Assembly (NCBI GenBank): GCA_017507285.1
Contig: JAFWBF010000061.1
Span: 1 to 6,287, forward strand
DNA: 6,287 nt
Source: Bacteroidales bacterium
GTDB taxonomy: Bacteria; Bacteroidota; Bacteroidia; Bacteroidales; P3
Direction: 5' to 3'
Shown here: in pieces, positions 1 through 6,150 of the stretch
Position numbering within the stretch: position 1 is the first letter of the stretch
Layout of the letters: the number at the start of each line of letters is the position of its first letter
Made by a program: the position numbers and the translations under genes
The notes under the pieces: generated by a model
Told to the model about the DNA's origin: nothing
The model's database searches: none
The model's input: only the letters and a program-made list of their open reading frames with translations

Positions 1-134
1 CCGTAACTCCCATGGTTTTGACCCGTAAACCGCACACTTGCGAGTGTCGAACCGCAGGGCCCGAAACAGCCATATACTTATGTATCGCATTTTTTCTGTA
101 GCGGTGATATTAAGCTATCGGGGAAGATGGTTTT

Positions 135-197
135 GAGAAGTAATACATCTTATACGAGAAGTAATACATCTCACGATAGAAGTAATACATCTCAGAG
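135..197. repeat. 21-bp tandem repeat, three copies
   Basis: Three adjacent copies of a 21-bp unit lie at 135-155, 156-176 and 177-197. The shared core is AGAAGTAATACATCT followed by a more variable tail. Because 21 is a multiple of three, the minus-strand translation is a seven-residue repeat of the form (E/K)MYYF(S/Y)x inside an 84-codon open frame. There is no other sign that this frame is expressed, so the unit is annotated as DNA repeat. Its function is unknown. Confidence 0.85.
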
Positions 198-421
198 GGT
201 GTTTCTCTGTAAATGCAAACCCACTGCAAGGGATTTCGGAAAGCGGTTTGGCGGTGGAATTTACAAATTGCCAAATAATAATAAGGAGTGAAACTATGGG
301 GGTGATATGTATAAAAACTATTTGTAGAATTTATAATATCACGAGGTAATAATATTATTATCAAATGCTTATTACTGCGAAAATTTTCCCGAAGATATGA
401 TATTTATTTTATTTGGCAAAA

Positions 422-441
422 TATATTTGATATCGAATATA
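422..441. promoter_or_regulatory. Near-perfect 20-bp palindrome, possible operator
   Basis: TATATTTGATATCGAATATA is centred on GATATC, and nine of its ten base pairs are complementary (T428 opposite G435 is the exception). The first eight bases, TATATTTG, also fit the Bacteroidota -7 promoter consensus TAnnTTTG. No TTG is seen at the usual -33 distance upstream. The site could bind a dimeric repressor, but it lies about 200 bp before ohr and could be chance in AT-rich DNA. Confidence 0.3.
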
Positions 442-481
442 AAAACGAAATATAACATACAATGTAGAAATCCTTACTCCC

Positions 482-597
482 GTAATTGCGATTACAAACC
501 ACGTGGGTTTGCTTCCATAAGTATGGAGTTTAGGCATCAAAACTATGGCAGTTTTGGGGCGTAACTCCCATATTTAGGTTGCCTAAGTGTGGGAGTT
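482..597. repeat. Cluster of five consecutive inverted repeats
   Basis: Five inverted repeats follow one another with little space between them: GTAAT-TGCG-ATTAC (482-495), CCACGTGG (499-506), TCCATA-AG-TATGGA (514-527), AAAACT-ATGGC-AGTTTT (539-555), and a long hairpin at 563-597. The density is well above what is seen elsewhere in the window. The cluster ends 47 bp before the ohr start. It may be a decayed palindromic intergenic element or a structured leader; the sequence alone does not decide. Confidence 0.6.
563..597. terminator. 16-bp RNA hairpin upstream of ohr
   Basis: AACTCCCA (563-570) pairs with TGGGAGTT (590-597), and TTAGG (574-578) pairs with CCTAA (582-586) around a three-base loop, TTG. 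The bases between them (TAT opposite GTG) can pair as U-G, A-U and U-G in RNA, so the stem is continuous over 16 pairs. No T-tract follows on the plus strand. It could terminate a transcript entering from the left or shape the ohr leader. The hairpin is clear; its role is inferred. Confidence 0.45.
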
Positions 598-600
598 TGG

Positions 601-637
601 TTGAACAAATACCGTACCGGTGTTGTTTGAACAAATA
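601..637 (+). promoter_or_regulatory. Direct repeat TTGAACAAATA before ohr
   Basis: The 11-mer TTGAACAAATA occurs at 601-611 and again at 627-637, 26 bp apart start to start, directly before the ohr ATG at 645. The spacing is close to two and a half helical turns. A TTG at 601 and GTTGTTTG at 622-629 weakly resemble Bacteroidota -33 and -7 elements, the latter with two mismatches. This is a candidate promoter or regulator site for ohr. Confidence 0.3.
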
Positions 638-644
638 AAAAACT

Positions 645-1067
645 ATGGAACGATTATATACAGCAAAAGCAACAAGTATGGGTGGACGCACGGGATGTGT
701 GAAAACCGACGATGGAGTGATAGCAATGACAATGTGTATGCCCGGCGATCAATCGGGCTACAAATCGGACAAATGTACCAATCCCGAACAGCTGTTTGCA
801 TGTGCATACGCAGTGTGTTACCATTCGGCATTGAAGTTGATACTGAAAAAGAAACATCTTCCGTTTGATGATACGAGGGTAGATATAGCTGTAAACCTCA
901 ATGCACGAGATAATGGCCATTTCCTTTCGGTGGATATGAACGTGTATATTCCCGGTGTGGATAAAGAAAAGGCTAAGAATGCCATACATTTGGCTCACGA
1001 GATTTGTCCCTACTCGAAGGCTATACGCAATAATGTGGATGTAACTTTTAATGTGGTTGACAGCTGA
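645..1067 (+). CDS. ohr: Ohr-family organic hydroperoxide resistance protein (OsmC superfamily)
   Basis: This 140-residue protein matches the usual Ohr length (about 140) and layout. Members of the family reduce organic and fatty-acid hydroperoxides in the cytoplasm with a cysteine pair reloaded by a lipoylated protein, and so protect against lipid peroxides. Visible hallmarks are the N-terminal LYTAKATSMGGRTG segment with Arg15, TNPEQLFACAYAVCYHSAL with Glu48 and the peroxidatic Cys58, and HEICPYSKAIRNNVDV with the resolving Cys121. Both cysteines and the Arg/Glu pair expected in the active site are present. Four further cysteines (18, 31, 44, 53) are not part of the known mechanism. The ATG at 645 is chosen because the family motif begins within four residues of it; only an A-rich tract precedes it, as is normal in Bacteroidota. 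No MarR-type ohrR gene is visible nearby, so the regulator is unknown. The gene is monocistronic here and converges on lepB. Confidence 0.93.
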   Translation: MERLYTAKATSMGGRTGCVKTDDGVIAMTMCMPGDQSGYKSDKCTNPEQLFACAYAVCYHSALKLILKKKHLPFDDTRVDIAVNLNARDNGHFLSVDMNVYIPGVDKEKAKNAIHLAHEICPYSKAIRNNVDVTFNVVDS

Positions 1068-1082
1068 TAGCCATTGGTTGTA

Positions 1083-1140
1083 GAACAACAAAGAAGCAGA
1101 TAGGGGTTATATACAGCCGTTATCTGCTTCTTTGTTGTTC
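1083..1140. terminator. Bidirectional terminator between ohr and lepB
   Basis: GAACAACAAAGAAGCAGATA (1083-1102) is perfectly complementary to 1121-1140, giving a 20-bp stem with an 18-base loop. It starts 15 bp after the ohr stop codon. The right arm is T-rich (TTCTTTGTTGTTC, then AATTATT) on the plus strand, and the same holds on the minus strand, so the structure can end transcription from both converging genes. Confidence 0.85.
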
Positions 1141-1151
1141 AATTATTATGT

Positions 1152-1165
1152 TAGGCTAATGCCTA
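1152..1165. terminator. Small hairpin in the convergent spacer
   Basis: TAGGC (1152-1156) and GCCTA (1161-1165) form a five-bp stem with a TAAT loop. It lies between the main terminator and the hairpin at 1172-1196. It is too weak to be a terminator by itself and may be an accessory element or chance. Confidence 0.35.
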
Positions 1166-1171
1166 TGGATA

Positions 1172-1196
1172 TAGGGGCTAATATGATTTGCCCCTA
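1172..1196 (-). terminator. Hairpin just after the lepB stop, candidate terminator or dispersed palindrome
   Basis: TAGGGGC (1172-1178) pairs with GCCCCTA (1190-1196) around an 11-base loop, seven bp after the lepB stop codon read on the minus strand. No T-run follows directly, so termination may rely on the larger stem at 1083-1140. From memory, the outline TAGGGGC...GCCCCTA resembles a small palindrome scattered through intergenic regions of many bacteria, so this may be a remnant of such a repeat. Confidence 0.5.
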
Positions 1197-1203
1197 CGAT
1201 GGT

Positions 1204-2946
1204 TTACCAACTGTTGGCATCTTTAAGTATTCGGTTCCAACGTATTTTCTTCAGTCCGCTCTTGTCTTTATCAAATGATATAAGTACACGAGTGGCTTTG
1301 CCCACTATGTGATCTTCGGGAACAAAGCCCCAAAAACGGCTGTCGGCCGAGTTGTGGCGGTTGTCGCCCATAAGCCAGTAGTAGTCCATCTTGAAGGTGT
1401 ATTGGTTGGTTTCTTGTCCGTTGATGTATATCTTTCCATCTTTCACCTCGAGGGTATTGCCTTCAAATATTTCTATTATACGTTTGTAGATAGGTAGGTT
1501 GGAGGTGTTTAGAGCTACAGTGCTACCATGTTGTGGTATCATTATCGGGCCAAAGTTGTCGGCGTTCCAACGGTAGTCCTCACTATGAGGGAATATATCC
1601 AAGTCTCTGTATCCTGCGTATGTTTCGATAGGTATAATCTTTTCCACTCCGGGGTATGTTTTTAGTTTTTCGTAGTTCTCGTTGGTAAGAGGCAAGGTTA
1701 TGTATTCGCCCATCGAGGCAATATCTTGTTGTGATATACCAAGATTTAGTAAATCTTGAGCGGAGAGGTACATGTAGTTTACATACAGTGCTGTGAGGAA
1801 TACATCGCTGCTATCTATTTCGTCGAAGTGTTTTTTTGTACATCTTTCGCTGTATATTGGACGAAGGTCGTTTATGGCAGGATTTTGCGATAGTATGTCA
1901 AATTGTTTTTTGTTCATAGTTATGAAGCTACGGTCTCTCATAGACTCTATGTCTTCGTTGGAGATATTGAGGCGTTGCAAATCTCGTGGCATAAGTGTAG
2001 AGCCGGGAGCCATCTTTATTGCGTAGGTGTATTGTAGATCCTTGGGGTTTTCAATAGCTTCACCATTGATGTGCACCATCTTGTTTATTATCTGCAGTTC
2101 TTCGCCGGGCAATCCTATGGTTCGTTTTATAAAGTTTTCACGTTTATCTACCGGGCGGGTTATTATCTTGCCAAAGTTGGCGGGGGTGTTGTTTACAACT
2201 TCTCTTCCATATTGGCGTACCAAAGCGTGGTAGCTGGCATTGCTTTCGAAGGCAAGTGCCACGGTGTCGCCATCGGGATAGTTAAACACGGTGGCATCGT
2301 AGCGTTCCACTTTGCCTAAGCCGCAATAGCGGTGATAGCCAAGTTGTATGCCATCCCAAAAGGATTTTATTTTTGTTCCGGGTATGGAGTGGTGTATAAG
2401 AGGTACTGCCACAGGGGTCATAGGAACCCTTGGACCATACGCTACTTTGCTTACTAATAAGAAGTCGCCTACCTTCAACGATTTCTCCATCGACGATGTA
2501 GGAATATTGTATAGCTCAAACATAAATGTGCGAATAAGTGTGGCTGCCACTAGTGCAAATATAAGGGCATCGGCCCATTCGCGTGCCGAACTATATTTTA
2601 CCTCTGGCAAATCCTTGGGGTTGGTATACTTGTACTTCTTTGAAAAGCCAAGGTAGGGGAGGTATGCAAAGGGGAAAAGTACAGCCAATGTTTGCTCGCC
2701 CAAACCGTTACGTTGAAAACATTTGGCGGTTTCTACTACCAGCAGTAGGTAGGTAAACACGTTGATGGCCGGTATCAGCATATAGATGTACCACTTCCAA
2801 TCTTTGCCTAAAATCTTTATCCACAATATAAAGTTGTAGATAGGTATCAGAGCCTTCCATCCTTTGATGCCGGCTTTTTCAAATATTGCCCACAATCCTA
2901 TAAAGGGCAACACACAGTAAATTATTGCTATAATGTCGTATATCAT
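1204..2946 (-). CDS. lepB: Signal peptidase I (S26 family) with N-terminal membrane domain and a long duplicated insertion
   Basis: This 580-residue membrane serine protease cleaves signal peptides from exported proteins on the outer face of the inner membrane. Residues 1-105 form a multi-helix membrane domain like DUF5684 (KALIPIYNFILWIKILG, then FPFAYLPYLGF). A further helix at about 124-145 leads into the catalytic part. IPTSSME carries the nucleophile Ser152, FIKRTIGLPGE the general base Lys274, and GDNRHNSADSRFWGFV (527-542) is the conserved box E. All catalytic boxes are intact. About 250 residues separate the Lys and box E regions, against a much shorter stretch in the 324-residue E. 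coli enzyme; this insertion contains an internal duplication (318-364 and 394-440). The ATG at 2946 is preferred. The frame extends to an ATG at 3126, but those 60 extra residues are polar and unlike the family, whereas the chosen start is followed at once by the first hydrophobic helix. An A-rich tract precedes it. The gene is divergent from the permease. Confidence 0.92.
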   Translation of the reverse strand: MIYDIIAIIYCVLPFIGLWAIFEKAGIKGWKALIPIYNFILWIKILGKDWKWYIYMLIPAINVFTYLLLVVETAKCFQRNGLGEQTLAVLFPFAYLPYLGFSKKYKYTNPKDLPEVKYSSAREWADALIFALVAATLIRTFMFELYNIPTSSMEKSLKVGDFLLVSKVAYGPRVPMTPVAVPLIHHSIPGTKIKSFWDGIQLGYHRYCGLGKVERYDATVFNYPDGDTVALAFESNASYHALVRQYGREVVNNTPANFGKIITRPVDKRENFIKRTIGLPGEELQIINKMVHINGEAIENPKDLQYTYAIKMAPGSTLMPRDLQRLNISNEDIESMRDRSFITMNKKQFDILSQNPAINDLRPIYSERCTKKHFDEIDSSDVFLTALYVNYMYLSAQDLLNLGISQQDIASMGEYITLPLTNENYEKLKTYPGVEKIIPIETYAGYRDLDIFPHSEDYRWNADNFGPIMIPQHGSTVALNTSNLPIYKRIIEIFEGNTLEVKDGKIYINGQETNQYTFKMDYYWLMGDNRHNSADSRFWGFVPEDHIVGKATRVLISFDKDKSGLKKIRWNRILKDANSW

Positions 2947-3161
2947 CTGTTTTTTTTGTATTACGTAATCAATAAATGACTTAAACGGCAATGTTGTGCA
3001 AATATTGTTTTTGCTGCTTTTATTTCTCCTAAAAAATATATTCGACAAAACTGCGTTATTGTTCCAACAACTGTAGGAAGGTTGTGTTTCGTTTCTATTA
3101 CTTACGATTGTATGATAGATAAACAATAATTAGTGATACAATATTAAATAATTATATAGCA
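2947..3161. promoter_or_regulatory. Divergent intergenic region with candidate promoters
   Basis: This 215-bp AT-rich spacer must carry promoters in both directions. On the minus strand, AATATTTG (3006 to 2999) fits the Bacteroidota -7 box with one mismatch about 53 bp before lepB, but no clear -33 element is found. On the plus strand, TACGATTG (3103-3110) also has one mismatch to TAnnTTTG, with a TTG at 3082-3084 at near-suitable spacing. Both are tentative. A 60-codon open upstream extension of lepB crosses part of the region but is not considered coding. Confidence 0.35.
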
Positions 3162-4382
3162 TTGAGATTTGAACAACTGATAGCAAAACGTTTTTTGCAA
3201 CGAGACAAAAATAATTTCTCTCGCCCATTGATAAAGATAGCCATAGTAGGTATTGCATTAGGAGTATTGGTGATGATACTTGCGGTATCGGTATTGCGCG
3301 GATTTCGACAAGAGATTACCCATAAGGTTGTGGGTTTTGGTTCGCATATTGTGGTGTCGAACTTCGAGGTCGGCAATATGTACGAACAGATACCTATCGA
3401 AAATACCCGTCCGATATTGGAACGAATAAAGTTGGTAGATGGAGTAAAGAATGTGCAATGTTTTGCCACCAAAGGAGGTATGGTTAAGACCGACGACCAA
3501 ATACATGGCGTGGTGTTGAAAGGTGTGAGTGATAATTTCGACTCCCTGTTTTTCAAAGAGAATTTGTTGGAAGGTAGGTTGTTTAGATTTGACGATTCTG
3601 TAGCTTCCAACGAGATTATCATTTCCAAAACATTGGCCGATAAGTTGATGTTCAATTTGGGAGATAAAGTGCGTGCTTATTTTTGGCAAGACAACAATTA
3701 TCGTGCACGAGCTTTCAAGATTGTAGGTATATACTCTACCGACCTTGTCGAATTTGACGAAGTCTTTATAGTGGGCGATATACGTACTGTACAAAAGTTG
3801 AACAATTGGAATTCCAATCAGGTAGGAGGCTATGAGATATTGGTTGACGACTTTGAAAATTTACCTTCTTACGCTTCATTGATATACGATATGTTGGATT
3901 ATGACCTTACTTTGTCTACAGTGAAAGAGGAAAATCCGGTCTTGTTTTCGTGGTTAGACTTGCTAAATACCAATATAATACTTATACTTAGTGTTATGTC
4001 TGTAGTATGTATGGTATCCATAGTTTCGGCATTGCTTATAATGATATTTGAGAAAACATCAATGATAGGGTTGCTCAAAACGTTGGGAGCCACCAATGCT
4101 TCAATTCGAAAGATATTCATCTATAAGTCTATATCCATAATAGGGAAAGGCTTGGTTATAGGAAACATAGTGGCGTTGGCATTATGTTTTCTGCAATCCA
4201 AATACAATATTGTTACCTTGGATAGTGAGAGCTATTCAATGTCGTTCGTACCGGTGGATATCAACCTATGGATATTTGTATTGGTAAGCATAGGTACTAT
4301 GGTAGCATGTTTGTTGGCTTTGCTTATCCCCACGGGCTTTATAGCAAAGATAAGTCCGGCAAAAACTATAAGAGTAGAATAA
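3162..4382 (+). CDS. FtsX/LolC-type ABC transporter permease
   Basis: This 406-residue inner membrane protein has the four-helix topology of the MacB/FtsX/LolC-E permeases: helix 1 at about 24-46, a large periplasmic domain at about 47-270, and helices at about 271-296, 322-344 and 368-392. The N-terminal IAKRFLQ...FSRPLIKIAIVGIALG and the cytoplasmic EKTSMIGLLKTLGATNASIR are typical of lipoprotein-release permeases (LolC/LolE type), which move lipoproteins from the inner membrane with an ATPase subunit. The exact substrate is unknown, and other FtsX-like roles are possible. The start is a TTG: the conserved N-terminus begins right after it, no in-frame ATG lies between it and the upstream stop at 3120, and the first internal ATG (residue 38) falls inside helix 1. 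No ATPase gene is in the window, so one encoded elsewhere must serve it. The kinase gene begins 16 bp after the stop, which suggests co-transcription. Confidence 0.87.
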   Translation: MRFEQLIAKRFLQRDKNNFSRPLIKIAIVGIALGVLVMILAVSVLRGFRQEITHKVVGFGSHIVVSNFEVGNMYEQIPIENTRPILERIKLVDGVKNVQCFATKGGMVKTDDQIHGVVLKGVSDNFDSLFFKENLLEGRLFRFDDSVASNEIIISKTLADKLMFNLGDKVRAYFWQDNNYRARAFKIVGIYSTDLVEFDEVFIVGDIRTVQKLNNWNSNQVGGYEILVDDFENLPSYASLIYDMLDYDLTLSTVKEENPVLFSWLDLLNTNIILILSVMSVVCMVSIVSALLIMIFEKTSMIGLLKTLGATNASIRKIFIYKSISIIGKGLVIGNIVALALCFLQSKYNIVTLDSESYSMSFVPVDINLWIFVLVSIGTMVACLLALLIPTGFIAKISPAKTIRVE

Positions 4383-4398
4383 ATCACCAAATATTCCG

Positions 4399-5928
4399 AT
4401 GATGGTTATGAAAAGGATTAAGAATACTTCGAAGCGGTGGAAAGTTGTTATATTGATATTTACCATACTATTGGCATTTGTGGCACTAGTATTAATCAAT
4501 AATATAGTAGTGCAGATACAAAACTCTGAAAAAGAAAAGATAAAATTGTGGGTCAATGCCATAAGCCGAAAGGCAGAGCTGGTATCACATACCGAAACAT
4601 TTTTCAAAACTGTACGTGAAGAAGAGCGTAACCGTATGACTTTGCTTACCGAAGCCCAGCAAGCCTTTATGGAGCTACCGTTGGATCAGGATGTAAGTTT
4701 TTATTATAACTATCTGTCGGCCAATAAGACCATACCCGTTATTATCACAGACGACCAAAACAACATTACATGGTATAGAAATATAGAGCTGCCCAACGGA
4801 GTAACAAAGTTGGAAGGTGGCCTGCTGAGGGAGTTCTCGCAGGAAAGTCCGGTACATTATACTGCCTACAACATGCACTTTACCTTATATTACAAAGAGT
4901 CGAAGATATACACCGATTTGCGTAAGGTGTTGGACGATTTTTCGCAGTCATTCCTCTCGGAGATAACCAACAATTCGGTATTCGTACCCGTTATTGTTAC
5001 CGATAGTATGCACAAAACCATTATAGCATCGGGCAACATAAATACCGACGAGCTTAGCAGCACATACGAACTGAGGAAAAAGCTGGCAAATATGGCCGAA
5101 GACAACAGCCCCATTGAAATAATACTTCCCGACGATTGCAAGGCATACATCTATTACGAAAAAACACCACTCTTGCAAGCTTTGCAATATGCACCTATTA
5201 TCTACATCTTTATTGCCTTTGTGCTTATTTTGGTGTCGTACAACCTTTTTCGTACCGCACGAGATATGGAACAAAACCAAGTATGGGTAGGTATGGCCAA
5301 AGAAACAGCCCACCAGTTGGGCACACCCATATCATCCCTTATAGCATGGTTGGAATACTTAAAAGAGAAAGGCTTGGAAGAAAAATATTCGGTAGAAATA
5401 CAAAAAGATCTTACACGCCTCGAAACCATCACACACCGCTTCTCCAAAATAGGTTCGGTGCCCGAATTGAAAGACGAAAACATTCTGAACATCATCAAAA
5501 ATGCAGTAAACTACCTCCAAAGCAGAACATCGAAAAAGATAACATTTCTAACCAATTTTCCCGAAACAGCTCACGAAATCATTGTGCCATTAAATGCCTA
5601 TTTGTTTGAATGGGTGATAGAAAACGTATGCAAAAATGCCATCGATGCCATGAACGGCGTAGGTACATTTACAATCATCGTTACCGAAGATGAAAAACAT
5701 GTATATGTCGACCTCTGCGATACCGGCAAAGGAATGCCAACCTCCATGTACAAAGACATATTTAAGCCCGGATATAGCACCAAACAACGAGGTTGGGGAT
5801 TGGGACTATCGCTAGCAAAACGCATAATAAACGACTACCACAAAGGAAAAATATTTGTCAAATATTCGGTCATAGACCAAGGCACCGTATTTAGAATAAT
5901 ATTGAACAAGAAGAAGATAATACTTTAG
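4399..5928 (+). CDS. Membrane-bound sensor histidine kinase (HQLGTP class)
   Basis: This 509-residue kinase senses an unknown envelope signal and passes phosphate to a response regulator. Helix 1 (about 15-37) and helix 2 (about 263-284) flank a periplasmic domain of about 225 residues with no recognised fold; two stretches in it look related (PVIITDDQNNITW near 113 and PVIVTDSMHKTII near 197). The cytoplasmic part has the H-box KETAHQLGTPISSLIAWLE with phospho-acceptor His305, the N-box ENVCKNAIDAM (409-418), G1 DTGKGMP (441-447), an F-box-like FKPGYS and G2 GWGLGL (465-470), so the ATPase domain is complete. There is no separate HAMP domain. The residue after His305 is Gln rather than the usual acidic one. 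Starts at 4399, 4402 and 4408 are all possible; the first is given. No response regulator lies in the window, so it is an orphan here. It probably shares an operon with the permease. Confidence 0.9.
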   Translation: MMVMKRIKNTSKRWKVVILIFTILLAFVALVLINNIVVQIQNSEKEKIKLWVNAISRKAELVSHTETFFKTVREEERNRMTLLTEAQQAFMELPLDQDVSFYYNYLSANKTIPVIITDDQNNITWYRNIELPNGVTKLEGGLLREFSQESPVHYTAYNMHFTLYYKESKIYTDLRKVLDDFSQSFLSEITNNSVFVPVIVTDSMHKTIIASGNINTDELSSTYELRKKLANMAEDNSPIEIILPDDCKAYIYYEKTPLLQALQYAPIIYIFIAFVLILVSYNLFRTARDMEQNQVWVGMAKETAHQLGTPISSLIAWLEYLKEKGLEEKYSVEIQKDLTRLETITHRFSKIGSVPELKDENILNIIKNAVNYLQSRTSKKITFLTNFPETAHEIIVPLNAYLFEWVIENVCKNAIDAMNGVGTFTIIVTEDEKHVYVDLCDTGKGMPTSMYKDIFKPGYSTKQRGWGLGLSLAKRIINDYHKGKIFVKYSVIDQGTVFRIILNKKKIIL

Positions 5929-6150
5929 TAATAGTCCACAGCTCAACATCCAAAACGCCAACCACCGGTTGCCAAACCATTCCATATACATTATCGGCCC
6001 GATGTATATGAAATAATTTATCGGGCATAACCTTACGATATTTTTAGAACATCCCATATCCCAAAACAATACCTTCCATTGTTGTAAAAATACCTTTGCA
6101 GACATGTTTTAAGAATAATCCATGCTTCTCCCAAGAACAGTTCACACTTA
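5929..6150. other. Non-coding region after the kinase gene
   Basis: No gene is seen. The plus strand is rich in A and C and poor in G. It contains CAACC-ACC-GGTTG (a small hairpin near 5959-5971), the paired alternative hairpins at 5983-6026, and near 6126-6150 a decayed copy of the 22-bp unit (TTCTCCCAAGAAC) that precedes the clean array. Confidence 0.6.
5983..6026. terminator. Two overlapping, mutually exclusive hairpins
   Basis: CATATACAT (5983-5991) pairs perfectly with ATGTATATG (6002-6010). Separately, GCCCGAT (5997-6003) pairs with ATCGGGC (6020-6026). The two structures share bases 5997-6010 and cannot form together. They lie 54 bp or more past the kinase stop. No strong T-run follows either, so termination is possible but not shown. 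Confidence 0.4.

Larger units (their letters stand above)
1..644. other. Non-coding, repeat-rich region left of ohr
   Basis: No convincing gene is seen in this stretch. It divides into a moderately GC-containing left end with short palindromes (ACACT-TGCG-AGTGT at 34-47, GGGCCC at 57-62), a 21-bp tandem repeat (135-197), a segment with short inverted repeats (CAAACC 216-221 with GGTTTG 245-250; TTTGGC 247-252 with GCCAAA 270-275; GTGATAT 302-308 with ATATCAC 336-342), an AT-rich segment (about 300-475), and a palindrome cluster (482-597). The 12-mer CGTAACTCCCAT occurs in direct orientation at 2-13 and 560-571. The only long open frame is on the minus strand (110-364) and is probably spurious. 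Confidence 0.7.

Noticed and set aside
296..349. 17-codon frame preceded by AAGGAG at 283-288
   Set aside because: It is very short, has no recognisable content, and Shine-Dalgarno sequences carry little weight in Bacteroidota.
110..364. 84-codon open frame on the minus strand
   Set aside because: It is made largely of the 21-bp repeat and AT-rich DNA, matches no family I know, and has biased low-complexity composition.
654..1091. 145-codon open frame opposite ohr
   Set aside because: It is the shadow of a confidently identified gene and shows no domain features.
1146..1153. TTATGTTA resembling the XerD half of a dif site
   Set aside because: The matching XerC half and spacing are absent, and it sits inside the terminator region far from the composition change.
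2947..3126. Longer lepB start at 3126
   Set aside because: The extra 60 residues are polar, lack family similarity and would fill most of the divergent promoter region; the hydrophobic helix starts right at the ATG at 2946.
5136..5609. 157-codon plus-strand frame within the kinase gene
   Set aside because: It lies wholly inside the kinase in another frame, and the kinase motifs are intact across it.
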